From NCBI GenBank assembly GCA_021155205.1, contig JAJNPS010000048.1:1-64000 (forward strand): 64,000 bases of DNA, written 5' to 3'. Both the position numbers and the translations under genes were made by a program. The DNA comes from Rhodobacterales bacterium (GTDB taxonomy: Bacteria > Pseudomonadota > Alphaproteobacteria > Rhodobacterales > Rhodobacteraceae). This document shows, piece after piece, positions 18,419 through 27,966 of this stretch. Positions within the stretch are counted from its first letter, which is position 1; each line of letters opens with the position of its first letter. The notes below the pieces were generated by a model. It made no database searches. It had not been told where the DNA came from and was given only the letters and a program-made list of their open reading frames with translations.

Positions 18419-19261
18419 GTGCGATTGATGTTTGGGGTTGTGCTGATCGTCGGCCTGGCGCTTGCCGGGTTTGCGGTCTACATGGTGCAGGGCTATTTCG
18501 AGCAGCAGCAGACTGCCCTTGCACAAGAGCAGGAGCTGCGCATGAAGACCGGTCCCCTGGTCGAGGTCTTTGTGCTGAACAAGCCGCTCAACTACGGCGA
18601 TCCGATCACCCCCGAGGACGTGCAGGTGATCTACTGGCAGGAAAATGCGCTGCCCGAGGGCATCTTTCGCGATCGGGCCACGCTGTTTCCCGAAGCCGCC
18701 CCCGGCCCGCGCTACATGATGCGCGGCACGGGCGCATTCGAGCCGCTTTTGGCCTCGCGCGTGACGGAACCCGGCGAGGCTGCGGGCCTGACGGGCAAGC
18801 TGGGGCCGGGTCTGGGGGCCTTTACCATCCGGGTCGATTCCTCGTCCGGTTTGGCCGGGCTGCAGCCCGAGGACCGCGTCGATGTCTACTGGACCGGCGT
18901 GGCACCAGGCGGCAACGGCGAAGTGACGCGCCTGATCGAAGCCGCGGTCCAGATCATTGCCCTGGACCAGGCGCCAAAGGTCGCGGGCGAAGATGCCTTG
19001 CAGATGGTGCGCACCGTGACAGTGTCCGGCTCGCGCGAAAAGATCGCGCGACTGGCCCAGGCTCAGGCAACGGGGCGGCTGGCGCTGTCGGTGGTCGGCA
19101 ATGGCGCGGCCGCGGCGGACGGCACGATCGAGGTCAATGGCAGTTCGCTTCTGGGCATGTCGCCCGAAGAAGTCGTGCAGGTCGAGACCGCCCGCGTCTG
19201 TACCACGCGGGTGCGCAAGGGCGGCGAAATGATCGAAACCGAGATCCCCTGCACCAACTAG
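18419..19261 (+). CDS. cpaB: Flp pilus assembly protein CpaB (RcpC)
   Basis: 280-residue periplasmic protein with one N-terminal membrane anchor (FGVVLIVGLALAGFAVYMV) and an SAF domain (VEVFVLNKPLNYGDPITPEDVQVIYW), then an RcpC-type beta region (GLAGLQPEDRVDVYW, ALDQAPKV, RIARLAQAQATGRLALS-type). The family probably works beside the secretin. GTG at 18419 was chosen because AAAAGGGG sits eight bases before it; an ATG nine bases later is possible. Two C-terminal cysteines may form a disulfide. Confidence 0.88.
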   Translation: MRLMFGVVLIVGLALAGFAVYMVQGYFEQQQTALAQEQELRMKTGPLVEVFVLNKPLNYGDPITPEDVQVIYWQENALPEGIFRDRATLFPEAAPGPRYMMRGTGAFEPLLASRVTEPGEAAGLTGKLGPGLGAFTIRVDSSSGLAGLQPEDRVDVYWTGVAPGGNGEVTRLIEAAVQIIALDQAPKVAGEDALQMVRTVTVSGSREKIARLAQAQATGRLALSVVGNGAAAADGTIEVNGSSLLGMSPEEVVQVETARVCTTRVRKGGEMIETEIPCTN

Positions 19262-19469
19262 GATTTGCGAAGATTGTCGATGGCGGCCACCTTATCTGGG
19301 GCCGCCATTGTCATTTCTGGCGACAGGTTGCGGTCTGTTGCACGTTATCCACATCAGCAATCTCCTCCAACCTTTTGATTCTTGCAAAAAAACCCTGACT
19401 CCTGCATCTTGGCGGGAATACTGGGCGATAAAGACCCAATCAGAGGCGTGGTCGAAAGGGCAGATCACA

Positions 19470-20858
19470 ATGAGCATGAACCGTATACTGGCCGCCGGAA
19501 TTCTCGGCGCCGCACTGGCTACGACAGCATTGACCCCGACCTTTGCCGAAACCCTGCGCGTGATGCAGGGGGCTCCGTCCGGGGCGCTGAACGTGCCGAT
19601 GAACCGCGCGGTGGTCGTCGAAAGCGACGTCCCCTTTGCAGAACTTTCCATCGCCAATCCCGGCATTGCCGACATCTCGACCTTGTCGGACAAGTCGATC
19701 TACGTTCTGGGCAAGGCACCGGGGCGCACGACGCTGACCCTGCTGGCAGCCGACGGGACATTGATTTCCAACGTCGATGTGCAGGTGACGCCCGACATTG
19801 CCGAGTTCAAGGAACGCCTGCAGCAGATCCTGCCGGGTGAGCGGATCGAGGTGCGCACCGCCAATGACGGCATCGTGCTGTCGGGCACCGTGTCATCTTC
19901 GGCCAAACTGGACCGCGCGCTGGATCTGGCCAGCCGCTATGCGCCCGACCGGGTGTCGAACCTGATGAGCGTCGGCGGCACCCAGCAGGTGATGCTGAAG
20001 GTCCGGTTCGCCGAAGTACAGCGCAACGTGTCCAAAAAGCTGTCCTCGTCGGTCGGCATCCGCGACAGTGGCAAGCTGTTCGGCGAAACCGGCACCTGGC
20101 TCGATGGCAGCAACGATCCCTTCAGCGGAGGCGCAGTTCTTGCGCAGGATTCGAACAGCGGGATCGGCTTTGGCGGCTCCATCGGCGCACTGGAATTCTC
20201 TGTGCTATTGGAAGCACTCGAATCCAAGGGGATGGTCCGCACCCTTGCCGAACCGAACCTGACCGCCCTGTCGGGGCAGGAGGCGCGGTTCCTTGCCGGT
20301 GGCGAATATCCGGTGCCGGTCTCCGACAATGGCGGCATCAAGATCGAATACAAACCGTTTGGCGTGGACATGGTCTTTACGCCCACGGTGGTCGACGGCG
20401 ATGTCATCAACGTCAAGATCGCGGCCGCGGTATCGTCCATCGACACGACGGTGGCGGCCCAGACCACGGCCGGCCCGGTTTCAGGCTTCAAGACCCGCCT
20501 GACCTCCACCACGGTGGAAATGCGCGACGGCGAAAGTTTTGCCATCGCGGGCCTGTTGCAGGACGATTTCCGCGACATCAACGGACAGGTCCCGTGGCTG
20601 GGCGATGTGCCGATCCTCGGCGCGCTGTTCCGATCGGCGGACTACCAGCGGTCGCAGTCGGAACTTGTCATCATCATCACCCCGCATCTGGTCACGCCGA
20701 CGCGGGGCGAGGCGCTGGCGTTGCCGACGGATCGCGTCCGTGTCCCGACCGAGGGGGAGTTGTTCCTGTTCGGCAAGGTCGCGGGCAAAGCCAACACCCC
20801 CGAAGGCGAAGTGGCGCGCCAGGACTTCAATGGCGCCTATGGCTATGTGATGGAGTAA
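19470..20858 (+). CDS. cpaC: Flp pilus secretin CpaC (RcpA)
   Basis: 462-residue outer-membrane secretin through which the pilus leaves the cell. Signal peptide about residues 1-28; an N-terminal BON/N0-like region (MNRAVVVESDVPFAELSIANP, YVLGKAPGRTTLTLL); the type II/III secretin domain in the C-terminal half with VPWLGDVPILGALFR and ELVIIITPHLV. The ATG at 19470 follows GAAAGGG; the open frame extends further upstream but without a signal peptide start. About 200 bases separate it from cpaB, with no terminator seen. Confidence 0.92.
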   Translation: MSMNRILAAGILGAALATTALTPTFAETLRVMQGAPSGALNVPMNRAVVVESDVPFAELSIANPGIADISTLSDKSIYVLGKAPGRTTLTLLAADGTLISNVDVQVTPDIAEFKERLQQILPGERIEVRTANDGIVLSGTVSSSAKLDRALDLASRYAPDRVSNLMSVGGTQQVMLKVRFAEVQRNVSKKLSSSVGIRDSGKLFGETGTWLDGSNDPFSGGAVLAQDSNSGIGFGGSIGALEFSVLLEALESKGMVRTLAEPNLTALSGQEARFLAGGEYPVPVSDNGGIKIEYKPFGVDMVFTPTVVDGDVINVKIAAAVSSIDTTVAAQTTAGPVSGFKTRLTSTTVEMRDGESFAIAGLLQDDFRDINGQVPWLGDVPILGALFRSADYQRSQSELVIIITPHLVTPTRGEALALPTDRVRVPTEGELFLFGKVAGKANTPEGEVARQDFNGAYGYVME

Positions 20859-20862
20859 GATC

Positions 20863-21540
20863 ATGAAATTCGCGATCCCCGTCCTTGTCGCCTCGACATC
20901 GCTGTTCGGCCTTTCGGCATGCAACCCGCTGATCCTGACCCGCGAAGCCGGATCTGCCATCGACAGCGGCGAATTCGGCAATGCCACGATGAACAACACG
21001 CTGATCCAGACGGGTCAGATGAAATACACCGTCGCCCTGGCCGAACGCTTTGCGGCCGAGGTTCCCGATACCGTCACCTTTGCCTTCAACAGCGCCGCGT
21101 TGACCGACGACGCGCGGGCCAGGCTGAAACGGCAGGCGGACTGGATCCGCCAGTTCCCCGAAATCCGGTTCCGCGTCTATGGCCACACCGATCTTGTGGG
21201 GTCCAACGCCTACAACAACCGGCTGGGCATGCGGCGTGCGCAGGCCGTGGTCGCCTATCTCGGCCAGCTTGGCATCAGCAAGTCGCGGCTCGAGGCGGTG
21301 GTGTCCTACGGCAAGACGCGCCCCATCATCCAGACGACGGCCCCCGAAGAGCGCAACCGCCGCACCGTGACCGAGGTGTCGGGTTTCGTGGACGGCAATC
21401 CCTTGCTGCTGAACGGCAAATATGCCGCGATCATCATGCGCAAATATGTCGAAGGCGCCGATCCCAAGCGCAGCCTTGACAGCGACTTCCCGCTTCCCGG
21501 CCAGGCAGGCGAAAGTGGCGGCGGCGGCGGCGGCGGCTGA
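20863..21540 (+). CDS. OmpA-family lipoprotein of the Tad locus
   Basis: 225 residues. A lipobox (LFGLSAC, Cys about 20) makes it a lipoprotein. The OmpA C-terminal peptidoglycan-binding domain runs from about 70 to 170 (VTFAFNSAALTDDARARL, RVYGHTDLVGSNAYNNRLGMRRAQAVVAYL). The tail ends in seven glycines. It starts five bases after cpaC, where other Tad loci have CpaD, so it may anchor the secretin to the wall; that is inference. A terminator follows. Confidence 0.85.
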   Translation: MKFAIPVLVASTSLFGLSACNPLILTREAGSAIDSGEFGNATMNNTLIQTGQMKYTVALAERFAAEVPDTVTFAFNSAALTDDARARLKRQADWIRQFPEIRFRVYGHTDLVGSNAYNNRLGMRRAQAVVAYLGQLGISKSRLEAVVSYGKTRPIIQTTAPEERNRRTVTEVSGFVDGNPLLLNGKYAAIIMRKYVEGADPKRSLDSDFPLPGQAGESGGGGGGG

Positions 21541-21564
21541 TTTCCGCGCAAGCGCCATGAAAAC

Positions 21565-21598
21565 GGGCCGGTGCATCGCGCATCGGCCCTTGTCTTTT
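21565..21598 (+). terminator. Terminator within the Tad locus
   Basis: Stem GGGCCGGTGC/GCATCGGCCC (one mismatch) with a five-base loop, then TTGTCTTTT. It splits flp4-cpaB-cpaC-ompA from cpaE onward. Confidence 0.7.
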
Positions 21599-21793
21599 GG
21601 ACTAAGTCGAAAAAACCAAACATTCACGATTTTTCGGCCCAATTGTCGCCACCATTAACCCTCAGCGTCAGTCCGGAGTGGAACAGTCGCGCAGCCAGAA
21701 CGCGCTGCGCACGGGACTGGGGCTGAGTGCGTTCCGCAGGTCGTGGATGGTGCGCTGCAGGCCTTGGTCCTGGGTTTGGAAGGACATGAGGCG

Positions 21794-23053
21794 ATGACGA
21801 GTGTAGCAAGCCTGCAGCCGGAACCGGCGCCGATTCTGGCGTGCACCATCTCGCGCGATGTGCAGAATTTTGAACTGCTTATCGACGATATGGAGCGGGA
21901 ACTGGGGGAAAGCTGGGGCGATCTCAGCTTTGACGACGGCATCCTTTTCCTGAGCCAGCCCGAGGCGGCAACGCTGGAATTTGTCGCCGTTGCCGTCAAT
22001 GGCAGCGACGAGGCGGAACTTGCCCGCATCGCCGACATCGTGCGCGCCGCCAAAGAGCGCGGCATCAAGGTGATTCTCATCGCGGACGAGGTCAGCCCGA
22101 TGTCGCTGCACCAGTTGTTGCGGCTGGGGGCGGATGATTTCGTGCCCTATCCGCTGCCCGAAGGTGCGTTGCATGAAGCCATCGAGCGGATGCGCCGCCC
22201 TGCCCCGGCCCAGGTCGTGCAGATGGTCAATGAAGAAGACCACCACGCGCCCACCTTCAAGGCCAAGGGCGACCGCGACGGGGTGATCCTGCCGGTGCAC
22301 GGATTGTCCGGCGGTACCGGGGCCTCGACCTTTGCGGTCAACCTGGCCTGGGAACTTGCCACCGTGTCGAAGACAGATGGCCCGCGCGTCTGCCTGATCG
22401 ACCTCGATTTCCAGTACGGGTCCGCCGCGACCTATCTCGACCTGCCCCGCAAAGAGGCGGTGTTCGAGATTTTGTCCGACACCGGCAACGCGGACAGCGA
22501 TGCGTTCCTGCAATCAATGCTGTCCTTCAACGACAAGCTCAGCGTGTTCACCGCCCCCGGCGACATGCTTCCCCTGGACTTCGTCTCGGGCGAGGATATT
22601 GGCCGCGTCCTCGACATGGCGCAGCAGAATTTCGACTTCATCATCATCGACATGCCCTCGACCGTGGTGGCCTGGACCGAGGCGGTGCTGACGCGGGCGC
22701 ATGTCTATTTCGCGATGGTCGAACTTGACCTTCGGTCGGCGCAGAACGTGCTGCGGTTCGTGCGCGCACTGAAGGCCGAGGCTTTGCCGCATGAAAAGCT
22801 TCGCTATGTGCTGAACCGCGCACCGCGATTCACCGATCTTTCTGCCAAGAGCCGGGTCAAGCGGATGGCCGAAAGCCTTGATATCGCGATTGAACTGCAG
22901 CTTCCGGATGGCGGCATCCAGGTCACGCAGGCCAATGACCATGGCATGCCGCTGGCCGAAAGCGCACCCAAGAATCCGCTGCGCAAGGAAATGCAGAAAC
23001 TGGCGAAGTCGCTGCATGACCTGAGCAAGGTCGCCGAGGCAAAGCGGGCGTGA
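21794..23053 (+). CDS. cpaE: Pilus assembly protein CpaE/TadZ, ParA-like ATPase
   Basis: 419-residue cytoplasmic protein that places the pilus at the pole in other species. The N-terminal half is receiver-like (EFVAVAVNGSDEAELARIADIV, IKVILIADEVSP) without a clear phospho-Asp site; the C-terminal half is ParA/MinD-like. Its Walker A is GLSGGTGASTFAVNLAW, with Ala-Ser where GKT is normal, so the usual lysine is missing. Walker B-like IIIDMPSTV follows. ATG 21794 has AAGGA ten bases upstream. A ~250-base gap with a terminator precedes it, so it probably has its own promoter. Confidence 0.88.
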   Translation: MTSVASLQPEPAPILACTISRDVQNFELLIDDMERELGESWGDLSFDDGILFLSQPEAATLEFVAVAVNGSDEAELARIADIVRAAKERGIKVILIADEVSPMSLHQLLRLGADDFVPYPLPEGALHEAIERMRRPAPAQVVQMVNEEDHHAPTFKAKGDRDGVILPVHGLSGGTGASTFAVNLAWELATVSKTDGPRVCLIDLDFQYGSAATYLDLPRKEAVFEILSDTGNADSDAFLQSMLSFNDKLSVFTAPGDMLPLDFVSGEDIGRVLDMAQQNFDFIIIDMPSTVVAWTEAVLTRAHVYFAMVELDLRSAQNVLRFVRALKAEALPHEKLRYVLNRAPRFTDLSAKSRVKRMAESLDIAIELQLPDGGIQVTQANDHGMPLAESAPKNPLRKEMQKLAKSLHDLSKVAEAKRA

Positions 23054-23075
23054 TGCCGCATAAGGGGAACTGATC

Positions 23076-24533
23076 GTGTTCAGCCGTTTCAAGAAAGACG
23101 AAGCCGCCGCAAAACGGGCCGCCCCGACGGCGGCCGTGACGTCTGCATCGCCCGCGCTGCCAGCGGCTGGCGCGGCGCGCCCGGCGGTGCCGGGCGCGCG
23201 TCAACCTGCCCCGGCTCCGGGAAAGTCGCCCGCCGACATGGTCGCCGCCGACCGCGAGAAAAAGCGCAAGGAACGGCTGATGGAGCTGAAGGTCGAGCTG
23301 CATCGCCGCCTTCTGGACAACCTGAACCTGGCCGCCATCGAAACCGCCAGCGAAACCAGCCTCAAGCAGGAAATCGCGGCGCTGACTTCCGAGGCGCTGG
23401 ACGAGATGAGCGTTGCCCTGAACAAGGACGACCGCATCACGCTGAACCAGGAACTTTATGACGAGGTGATGGGCCTCGGTCCCTTGGAACCGCTGCTGAA
23501 GGACGAGACCGTCAACGACATTCTGGTCAACGGCCCGAACCGGATATTCGTCGAACGCGGCGGCAAGCTGGTGCTGACCGATGTGGTGTTCAAGAACGAA
23601 CGCCACCTGTTGCGCATCATCGACAAGATCGTGTCCGCCGTGGGGCGCCGGGTCGACGAATCGAACCCCTATTGCGACGCGCGCCTTGCGGACGGATCGC
23701 GCTTCAACTGCATGGTGCCGCCGATCGCGGTCGACGGATCTTTGGTGTCGATCCGGAAGTTCAAGAAGGACAAGCTGGGCATCCCGGACCTGGTGAAGTT
23801 CGGCGCCTTTACCGAGGAAATGGCCGCCTACCTCCAAGCCGCCGTATCGACGCGCCTGAACATCATCGTGTCGGGCGGTACGGGTTCGGGGAAAACCACC
23901 ACGCTGAACGCGCTGTCGTCGTTCATCGACAACCACGAACGGGTTCTCACCATCGAGGATACCGCCGAACTTCAGCTGCAGCAGGTCCATGTGGGCCGGA
24001 TGGAAAGCCGCCCGGCCAACGTCGAAGGCAAGGGCGCCGTCACCCAGCGCGACTGTCTGCGCAACGCGCTGCGGATGCGTCCCGACCGCATCATCGTGGG
24101 GGAAACCCGGGGTGAAGAGGTCATCGACATGTTGCAGGCGATGAACACCGGCCATGACGGGTCGATGACCACGATCCACGCCAACTCGGCCCGCGACGGC
24201 ATCAGCCGTCTGGAAAACATGATAGCCATGGCCGGGATCGAAATGCCGCTGAAGGCGGTGCGTTCGCAGATCTCGGCGGCCGTGAACCTGATCGTGCAGG
24301 CCAGCCGTCTGCAGGACGGGTCGCGCCGCATGACCTCGATCACCGAGATCACGGGCATGGAAGGCGACGTCATCTCGATGCAGGAAATCTTCCGCTACGA
24401 ACGCCTTGGGATCGAGCCGTCGGGCAAGATCATCGGGCGGTTCAACGCCACGGGCGTGCGGTCGCACTATTCCGACAGGTTCCGCCAATGGGGTTTTGAA
24501 CTGCCCGCCTCGATCTACGAACCCATCGTCTAA
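23076..24533 (+). CDS. cpaF: Flp pilus assembly ATPase CpaF/TadA
   Basis: 485-residue secretion ATPase that powers the pilus. A proline/alanine-rich N-terminus (residues 10-50) is followed by the type II/IV secretion ATPase core: Walker A SGGTGSGKTTTLNAL near 268, an Asp/Glu box in TIEDTAEL, Walker B RPDRIIVGETRG and the His box GHDGSMTTIHANSARD. The start is GTG at 23076 with AAGGGGA upstream, 22 bases after cpaE. All catalytic motifs are intact. Confidence 0.95.
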   Translation: MFSRFKKDEAAAKRAAPTAAVTSASPALPAAGAARPAVPGARQPAPAPGKSPADMVAADREKKRKERLMELKVELHRRLLDNLNLAAIETASETSLKQEIAALTSEALDEMSVALNKDDRITLNQELYDEVMGLGPLEPLLKDETVNDILVNGPNRIFVERGGKLVLTDVVFKNERHLLRIIDKIVSAVGRRVDESNPYCDARLADGSRFNCMVPPIAVDGSLVSIRKFKKDKLGIPDLVKFGAFTEEMAAYLQAAVSTRLNIIVSGGTGSGKTTTLNALSSFIDNHERVLTIEDTAELQLQQVHVGRMESRPANVEGKGAVTQRDCLRNALRMRPDRIIVGETRGEEVIDMLQAMNTGHDGSMTTIHANSARDGISRLENMIAMAGIEMPLKAVRSQISAAVNLIVQASRLQDGSRRMTSITEITGMEGDVISMQEIFRYERLGIEPSGKIIGRFNATGVRSHYSDRFRQWGFELPASIYEPIV

Positions 24534-24545
24534 AGGACCGATCCC

Positions 24546-25514
24546 ATGGAAATCAGTGCGGCCCCGCTCATCTACATCCTGATCTTCGTCGCTGTCGTGG
24601 TGCTGGTCGAGGGCCTTTACCTAACGGTGTTCGGCAAGTCGATCAGCCTGAACAACCGCGTCAGCCGCCGCCTGGCCCTGCTGGAAAAGAACGGCAACCG
24701 CGAAGAAGTGCTGGAACAGCTCCGCAAGGAGATGACCCAGCACATGAAATCGCGCGGCATCCCGCTGTATTCGATCCTCGCCTCCAAGGCGCAAAAGGCC
24801 AATATCGCCTTCTCTCCCAAGGCGCTGATCGGCATCATGGCGGGTCTTGCGGTGTTCAGCTATCTGGCACTGACGGTAGGCACATCGGCGTCGAACGGAG
24901 TGCGGATCGTGCTGGCCATCGGCATGGGCATCGGGGGCGTCTATGTCTGGGTGAACAAGAAGGCCAAAAAGCGCATGGCGCTGATGGATGAACAACTGCC
25001 CGATGCGGTGGAACTGATGGTGCGCAGCTTGCGTGTCGGCCACCCGTTCAGCGCCGCCATCGGCATCGTGTCCAAGGAAATCCCCGACCCCCTCGGCACC
25101 GAATTCGGCGTGATCGCCGACGAGGCCGCCTATGGGCGGGACATCGCGGAATCGCTCAAGGCCTTTGCCGAACGGATGGACAATCAGGACCTTCGCTTTC
25201 TTGCCGTCGCCGTGACGATCCAGCAGCAGTCGGGCGGCAACCTGGCGGAAATCCTTGAAGGCCTCAGCCGCGTGATCCGCGCCCGGTTCAAGCTGTTCCG
25301 CCGCGTCAAGGCGATCACCGCCGAAGCGAAGTTCTCCGGCATGTTCCTGTCCGGCTTTCCGATCTTTGCCCTGATCGGCATCAACATCATCCAGCCCGAC
25401 TACTATGACGAGGTGATGGACACACCGGCTTTCATTCCGGCCTGTCTGGCAGTGGCGGTCTTTCTGATCGTCAACATCATCTACATGAAAATGATGACGA
25501 ATATCAAAGTATAA
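24546..25514 (+). CDS. tadB: Flp pilus inner-membrane platform protein TadB
   Basis: 322 residues. An N-terminal membrane segment (LIYILIFVAVVVLVEGLYL), two central segments, then the T2SSF domain (LPDAVELMVRSLRVGHPFSAAIGIV, QQQSGGNLAEILEGLSRVIR) and a C-terminal anchor. AAAGGA lies nine bases before the ATG. Pairs with TadC, encoded 12 bases on. Confidence 0.93.
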   Translation: MEISAAPLIYILIFVAVVVLVEGLYLTVFGKSISLNNRVSRRLALLEKNGNREEVLEQLRKEMTQHMKSRGIPLYSILASKAQKANIAFSPKALIGIMAGLAVFSYLALTVGTSASNGVRIVLAIGMGIGGVYVWVNKKAKKRMALMDEQLPDAVELMVRSLRVGHPFSAAIGIVSKEIPDPLGTEFGVIADEAAYGRDIAESLKAFAERMDNQDLRFLAVAVTIQQQSGGNLAEILEGLSRVIRARFKLFRRVKAITAEAKFSGMFLSGFPIFALIGINIIQPDYYDEVMDTPAFIPACLAVAVFLIVNIIYMKMMTNIKV

Positions 25515-25526
25515 GAGGTGACGACG

Positions 25527-26495
25527 GTGCTGAACGGGATCAATCAGATGCTGATCGACACGCTGGGCCCGCTGGGTCCGGTGATGGCGCTTGGCCTTTT
25601 GGGCCTCTTGATGATGGGCCTGACGCTGCCCACGATGCTGAAACGGCGCCCCAATGCCTTTGCCAAGCTGAAATCGCAGCGCACCGAAAAGAGTGCTGCA
25701 TCCGGCGCGGGGCCGACCCTTCGCCGCGGCGAAAAGAGCGACAAGCTGGAGCGGTTCGCACAGTTCCTTGAACCCCAGAACCAGGAAGAGATGTCGGCCG
25801 CCAAGATGCGGATGCTGCAGGCGGGGTATCGTGCCAAGAATTCCGTGCGCATGTTCCACGCCTCGCAGTTCATCCTTGGCATCGGCGCGCTGGTGCTGGG
25901 CACGCTTTATGCGCTCGTCCGGTCGGCGACGGGCGAAATCTCGTCGCAGCAGATGATGCTGTTCATCCTGATCCCCGGCGTCGCGGGCTACTACCTGCCG
26001 CGCTACTGGGTCAACAAGCGGATCAAGCAGCGCCAGACCGAAATCGTGCAGGGTTTTCCGGACGCGCTGGACATGATGCTGGTCTGCGTCGAGGCCGGGC
26101 AGTCGCTGGACCAGTCGATCATCCGCGTCGGCAAGGAAAGCCGTGCCGGTTATCCGGCGCTGGCAGACGAGTTCGACCTGATCGCACAAGAGATCAAGGC
26201 CGGCAAGGACCGCAAGGACGTGCTGCGCGACATGGCCGAACGCTGCGGCATTCCCGATGTTGCATCTTTCGTGACCACGCTGATCCAGTCGGCGACGTTC
26301 GGCACCTCGATCGCCGAAGCCCTGCGCGTCTATTCCGCCGAAATGCGTGACAAACGTGTCATGCGCGCCGAAGAAAAGGCAAACGTCTTGCCGACCAAGC
26401 TGACCCTTGGCACAATGCTCTTCACACTGCCGCCGCTTTTGATCATCCTGATCGGGCCGTCGGTCTATGGCATTACGCTGATGATGGGGAGTTAA
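25527..26495 (+). CDS. tadC: Flp pilus inner-membrane platform protein TadC
   Basis: 322-residue T2SSF-domain partner of TadB with membrane segments at both ends and in the middle; the domain holds FPDALDMMLVCVEAGQSLDQSIIRVG and FVTTLIQSATFGTSIAEALRVYS. GTG at 25527 was taken as the start because AAGAGG lies eight bases before it; another GTG three codons upstream overlaps that site. Confidence 0.9.
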   Translation: MLNGINQMLIDTLGPLGPVMALGLLGLLMMGLTLPTMLKRRPNAFAKLKSQRTEKSAASGAGPTLRRGEKSDKLERFAQFLEPQNQEEMSAAKMRMLQAGYRAKNSVRMFHASQFILGIGALVLGTLYALVRSATGEISSQQMMLFILIPGVAGYYLPRYWVNKRIKQRQTEIVQGFPDALDMMLVCVEAGQSLDQSIIRVGKESRAGYPALADEFDLIAQEIKAGKDRKDVLRDMAERCGIPDVASFVTTLIQSATFGTSIAEALRVYSAEMRDKRVMRAEEKANVLPTKLTLGTMLFTLPPLLIILIGPSVYGITLMMGS

Positions 26496-26503
26496 GTCCC
26501 AGC

Positions 26504-27073
26504 TTGCATACAAGGCCAGCCAGTCTGCTTGCCCTTGCCTGTCTTTTGGCCGCCTGCGGAAACGCCGGCGGCCTTGGCACAACGGCGGCATCGCGCAATG
26601 CGCCTTATGGCGTCGATGCACGCGGCGAGGCGGTGGACGGGCTTCTGGTGGGCCACCGGCTGATGGCATCCGGCGAACCCGAACTGGCCCTGAAGGCCTA
26701 TCTGCGCGCCGCCAGCGAACGCGGCATCGACGTCGATGTGCTGTCGGCCATCGGGTCGGCCAACCTGGCGCTGGGGCGGCTTGGCCAGGCCGAACAGATG
26801 TTGCGCCGCGCGCTGGACATCGACAACGCGTTCGTGCCTGCGCTGAACAACCTGGGCGTCGTGCTGATGGAACGCGGCAAACTGGGCGAGGCGCGCGTGG
26901 TCTTTCAGCAAGCCTTTGCCGCCGACAGTGGCCAATCGGACTCCATCCGTGAAAATCTGCGCCTCGCTATCGCGAAAACCGAACAGCAAGGCTATGATGA
27001 CACCGAGGAAACCGGGTCGTTCTCTCTCGTGAGGCGTGAAAAGGGCCGCTATGTCCTGTTGACGCAACTCTAA
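26504..27073 (+). CDS. TPR lipoprotein of the Tad locus (first of two)
   Basis: 189 residues with a lipobox (ALACLLAAC, Cys about 18) and two or three TPR repeats (ALKAYLRAASERG, LGRLGQAEQMLRRALDIDNAFVPALNNLGVVL, GKLGEARVVFQQAFAAD). The start appears to be TTG at 26504, eight bases after tadC; GGGAG lies 13 bases upstream and no ATG fits. Likely a periplasmic assembly factor like TadD. Confidence 0.82.
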   Translation: MHTRPASLLALACLLAACGNAGGLGTTAASRNAPYGVDARGEAVDGLLVGHRLMASGEPELALKAYLRAASERGIDVDVLSAIGSANLALGRLGQAEQMLRRALDIDNAFVPALNNLGVVLMERGKLGEARVVFQQAFAADSGQSDSIRENLRLAIAKTEQQGYDDTEETGSFSLVRREKGRYVLLTQL

Positions 27074-27111
27074 GAGACATCCGAAACGAGCAGCAAAAAA
27101 GGACGCAAAAC

Positions 27112-27966
27112 ATGCGCCGACCGATCTTGATGGGCCTGCTCCTTGTGGGCATGACGGGCCTTTCCGCCTGCACGGACAAGAACGCGCAGGTCGACCGCGC
27201 TGTCGACAGTGTCAATGTGATCGACGAAACCAACCTCAACGATGTGATGCTGACCGTCGGCGATCCCGAAGAGGCGGTGACCTATTTCAAGCGGGCCGCC
27301 GAAGAAAACCCTGATCGCGTCGACCTCAAACGCAGCCTGGCCAAGTCCTTGGTCCGCGCCGGCAAGCCGACCGAGGCGGTGCGCATCTGGGCCGCCGTTG
27401 CCGCAAGCCCCGAGGGCACCAACGACGACAAGGTCAGCTATGCCGACGCCCTGATCCGCGACAACAAATGGCCCGAGGCCGAGGCGGAACTGAACAAGAT
27501 CCCCCCCACCTTTGAGACCTTTGACCGCTATCGGCTGGAGGCGATGGTGGCCGACAGCAAGAAGAGCTGGACCAAGGCCGACAGCTTTTACGAGATCGCC
27601 GTCGGCCTGACCACGCGGCCTGCCGGTGTGCTGAACAACTGGGGCTATTCCAAGTTGTCGCGCGAGGACTATCCCGGTGCCGAAAAGCTGTTTACCGAGG
27701 CGCTGACCTACGATCCGGGCATGTTCACCGCCAAGAACAACCTGGTTCTCGCCCGCGCGGCACAGCGCAAATACGATCTGCCCGTGGTGCAGATGACGCA
27801 GGTCGAACGCGCCGAACTGATGTACACCGCCGCCCTTGCCGCGATCAAGCAGGGGGACAGCAATGTCGGAAAAGGTCTTTTGGAACAGGCCGTTGAAACC
27901 CATCCGCAGTATTTCGAGGCCGCCGCGCGCAGCCTTGCGGCAATGGATGCGAATGTGACGAACTGA
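27112..27966 (+). CDS. tadD: TadD-like TPR lipoprotein
   Basis: 284 residues with a lipobox (GLSAC, Cys about 20) and several TPRs (AVTYFKRAAEENPDRVDLKRSL, AEAELNKIPPTFETFDRYRLE, NNWGYSKLSREDYPGAEKLFTEAL, NNLVLARAAQRKYDLP). TadD is needed for secretin assembly in other Tad systems. AAAAAGGAC precedes the ATG. Its stop overlaps the start of the peptidase gene. Confidence 0.87.
   Translation: MRRPILMGLLLVGMTGLSACTDKNAQVDRAVDSVNVIDETNLNDVMLTVGDPEEAVTYFKRAAEENPDRVDLKRSLAKSLVRAGKPTEAVRIWAAVAASPEGTNDDKVSYADALIRDNKWPEAEAELNKIPPTFETFDRYRLEAMVADSKKSWTKADSFYEIAVGLTTRPAGVLNNWGYSKLSREDYPGAEKLFTEALTYDPGMFTAKNNLVLARAAQRKYDLPVVQMTQVERAELMYTAALAAIKQGDSNVGKGLLEQAVETHPQYFEAAARSLAAMDANVTN

Noticed and set aside
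24621..26669. 682-codon minus-strand frame
   Set aside because: Lies antisense to tadB and tadC, is His/Gln/Arg-rich as expected of a shadow frame, and shows no protein features.
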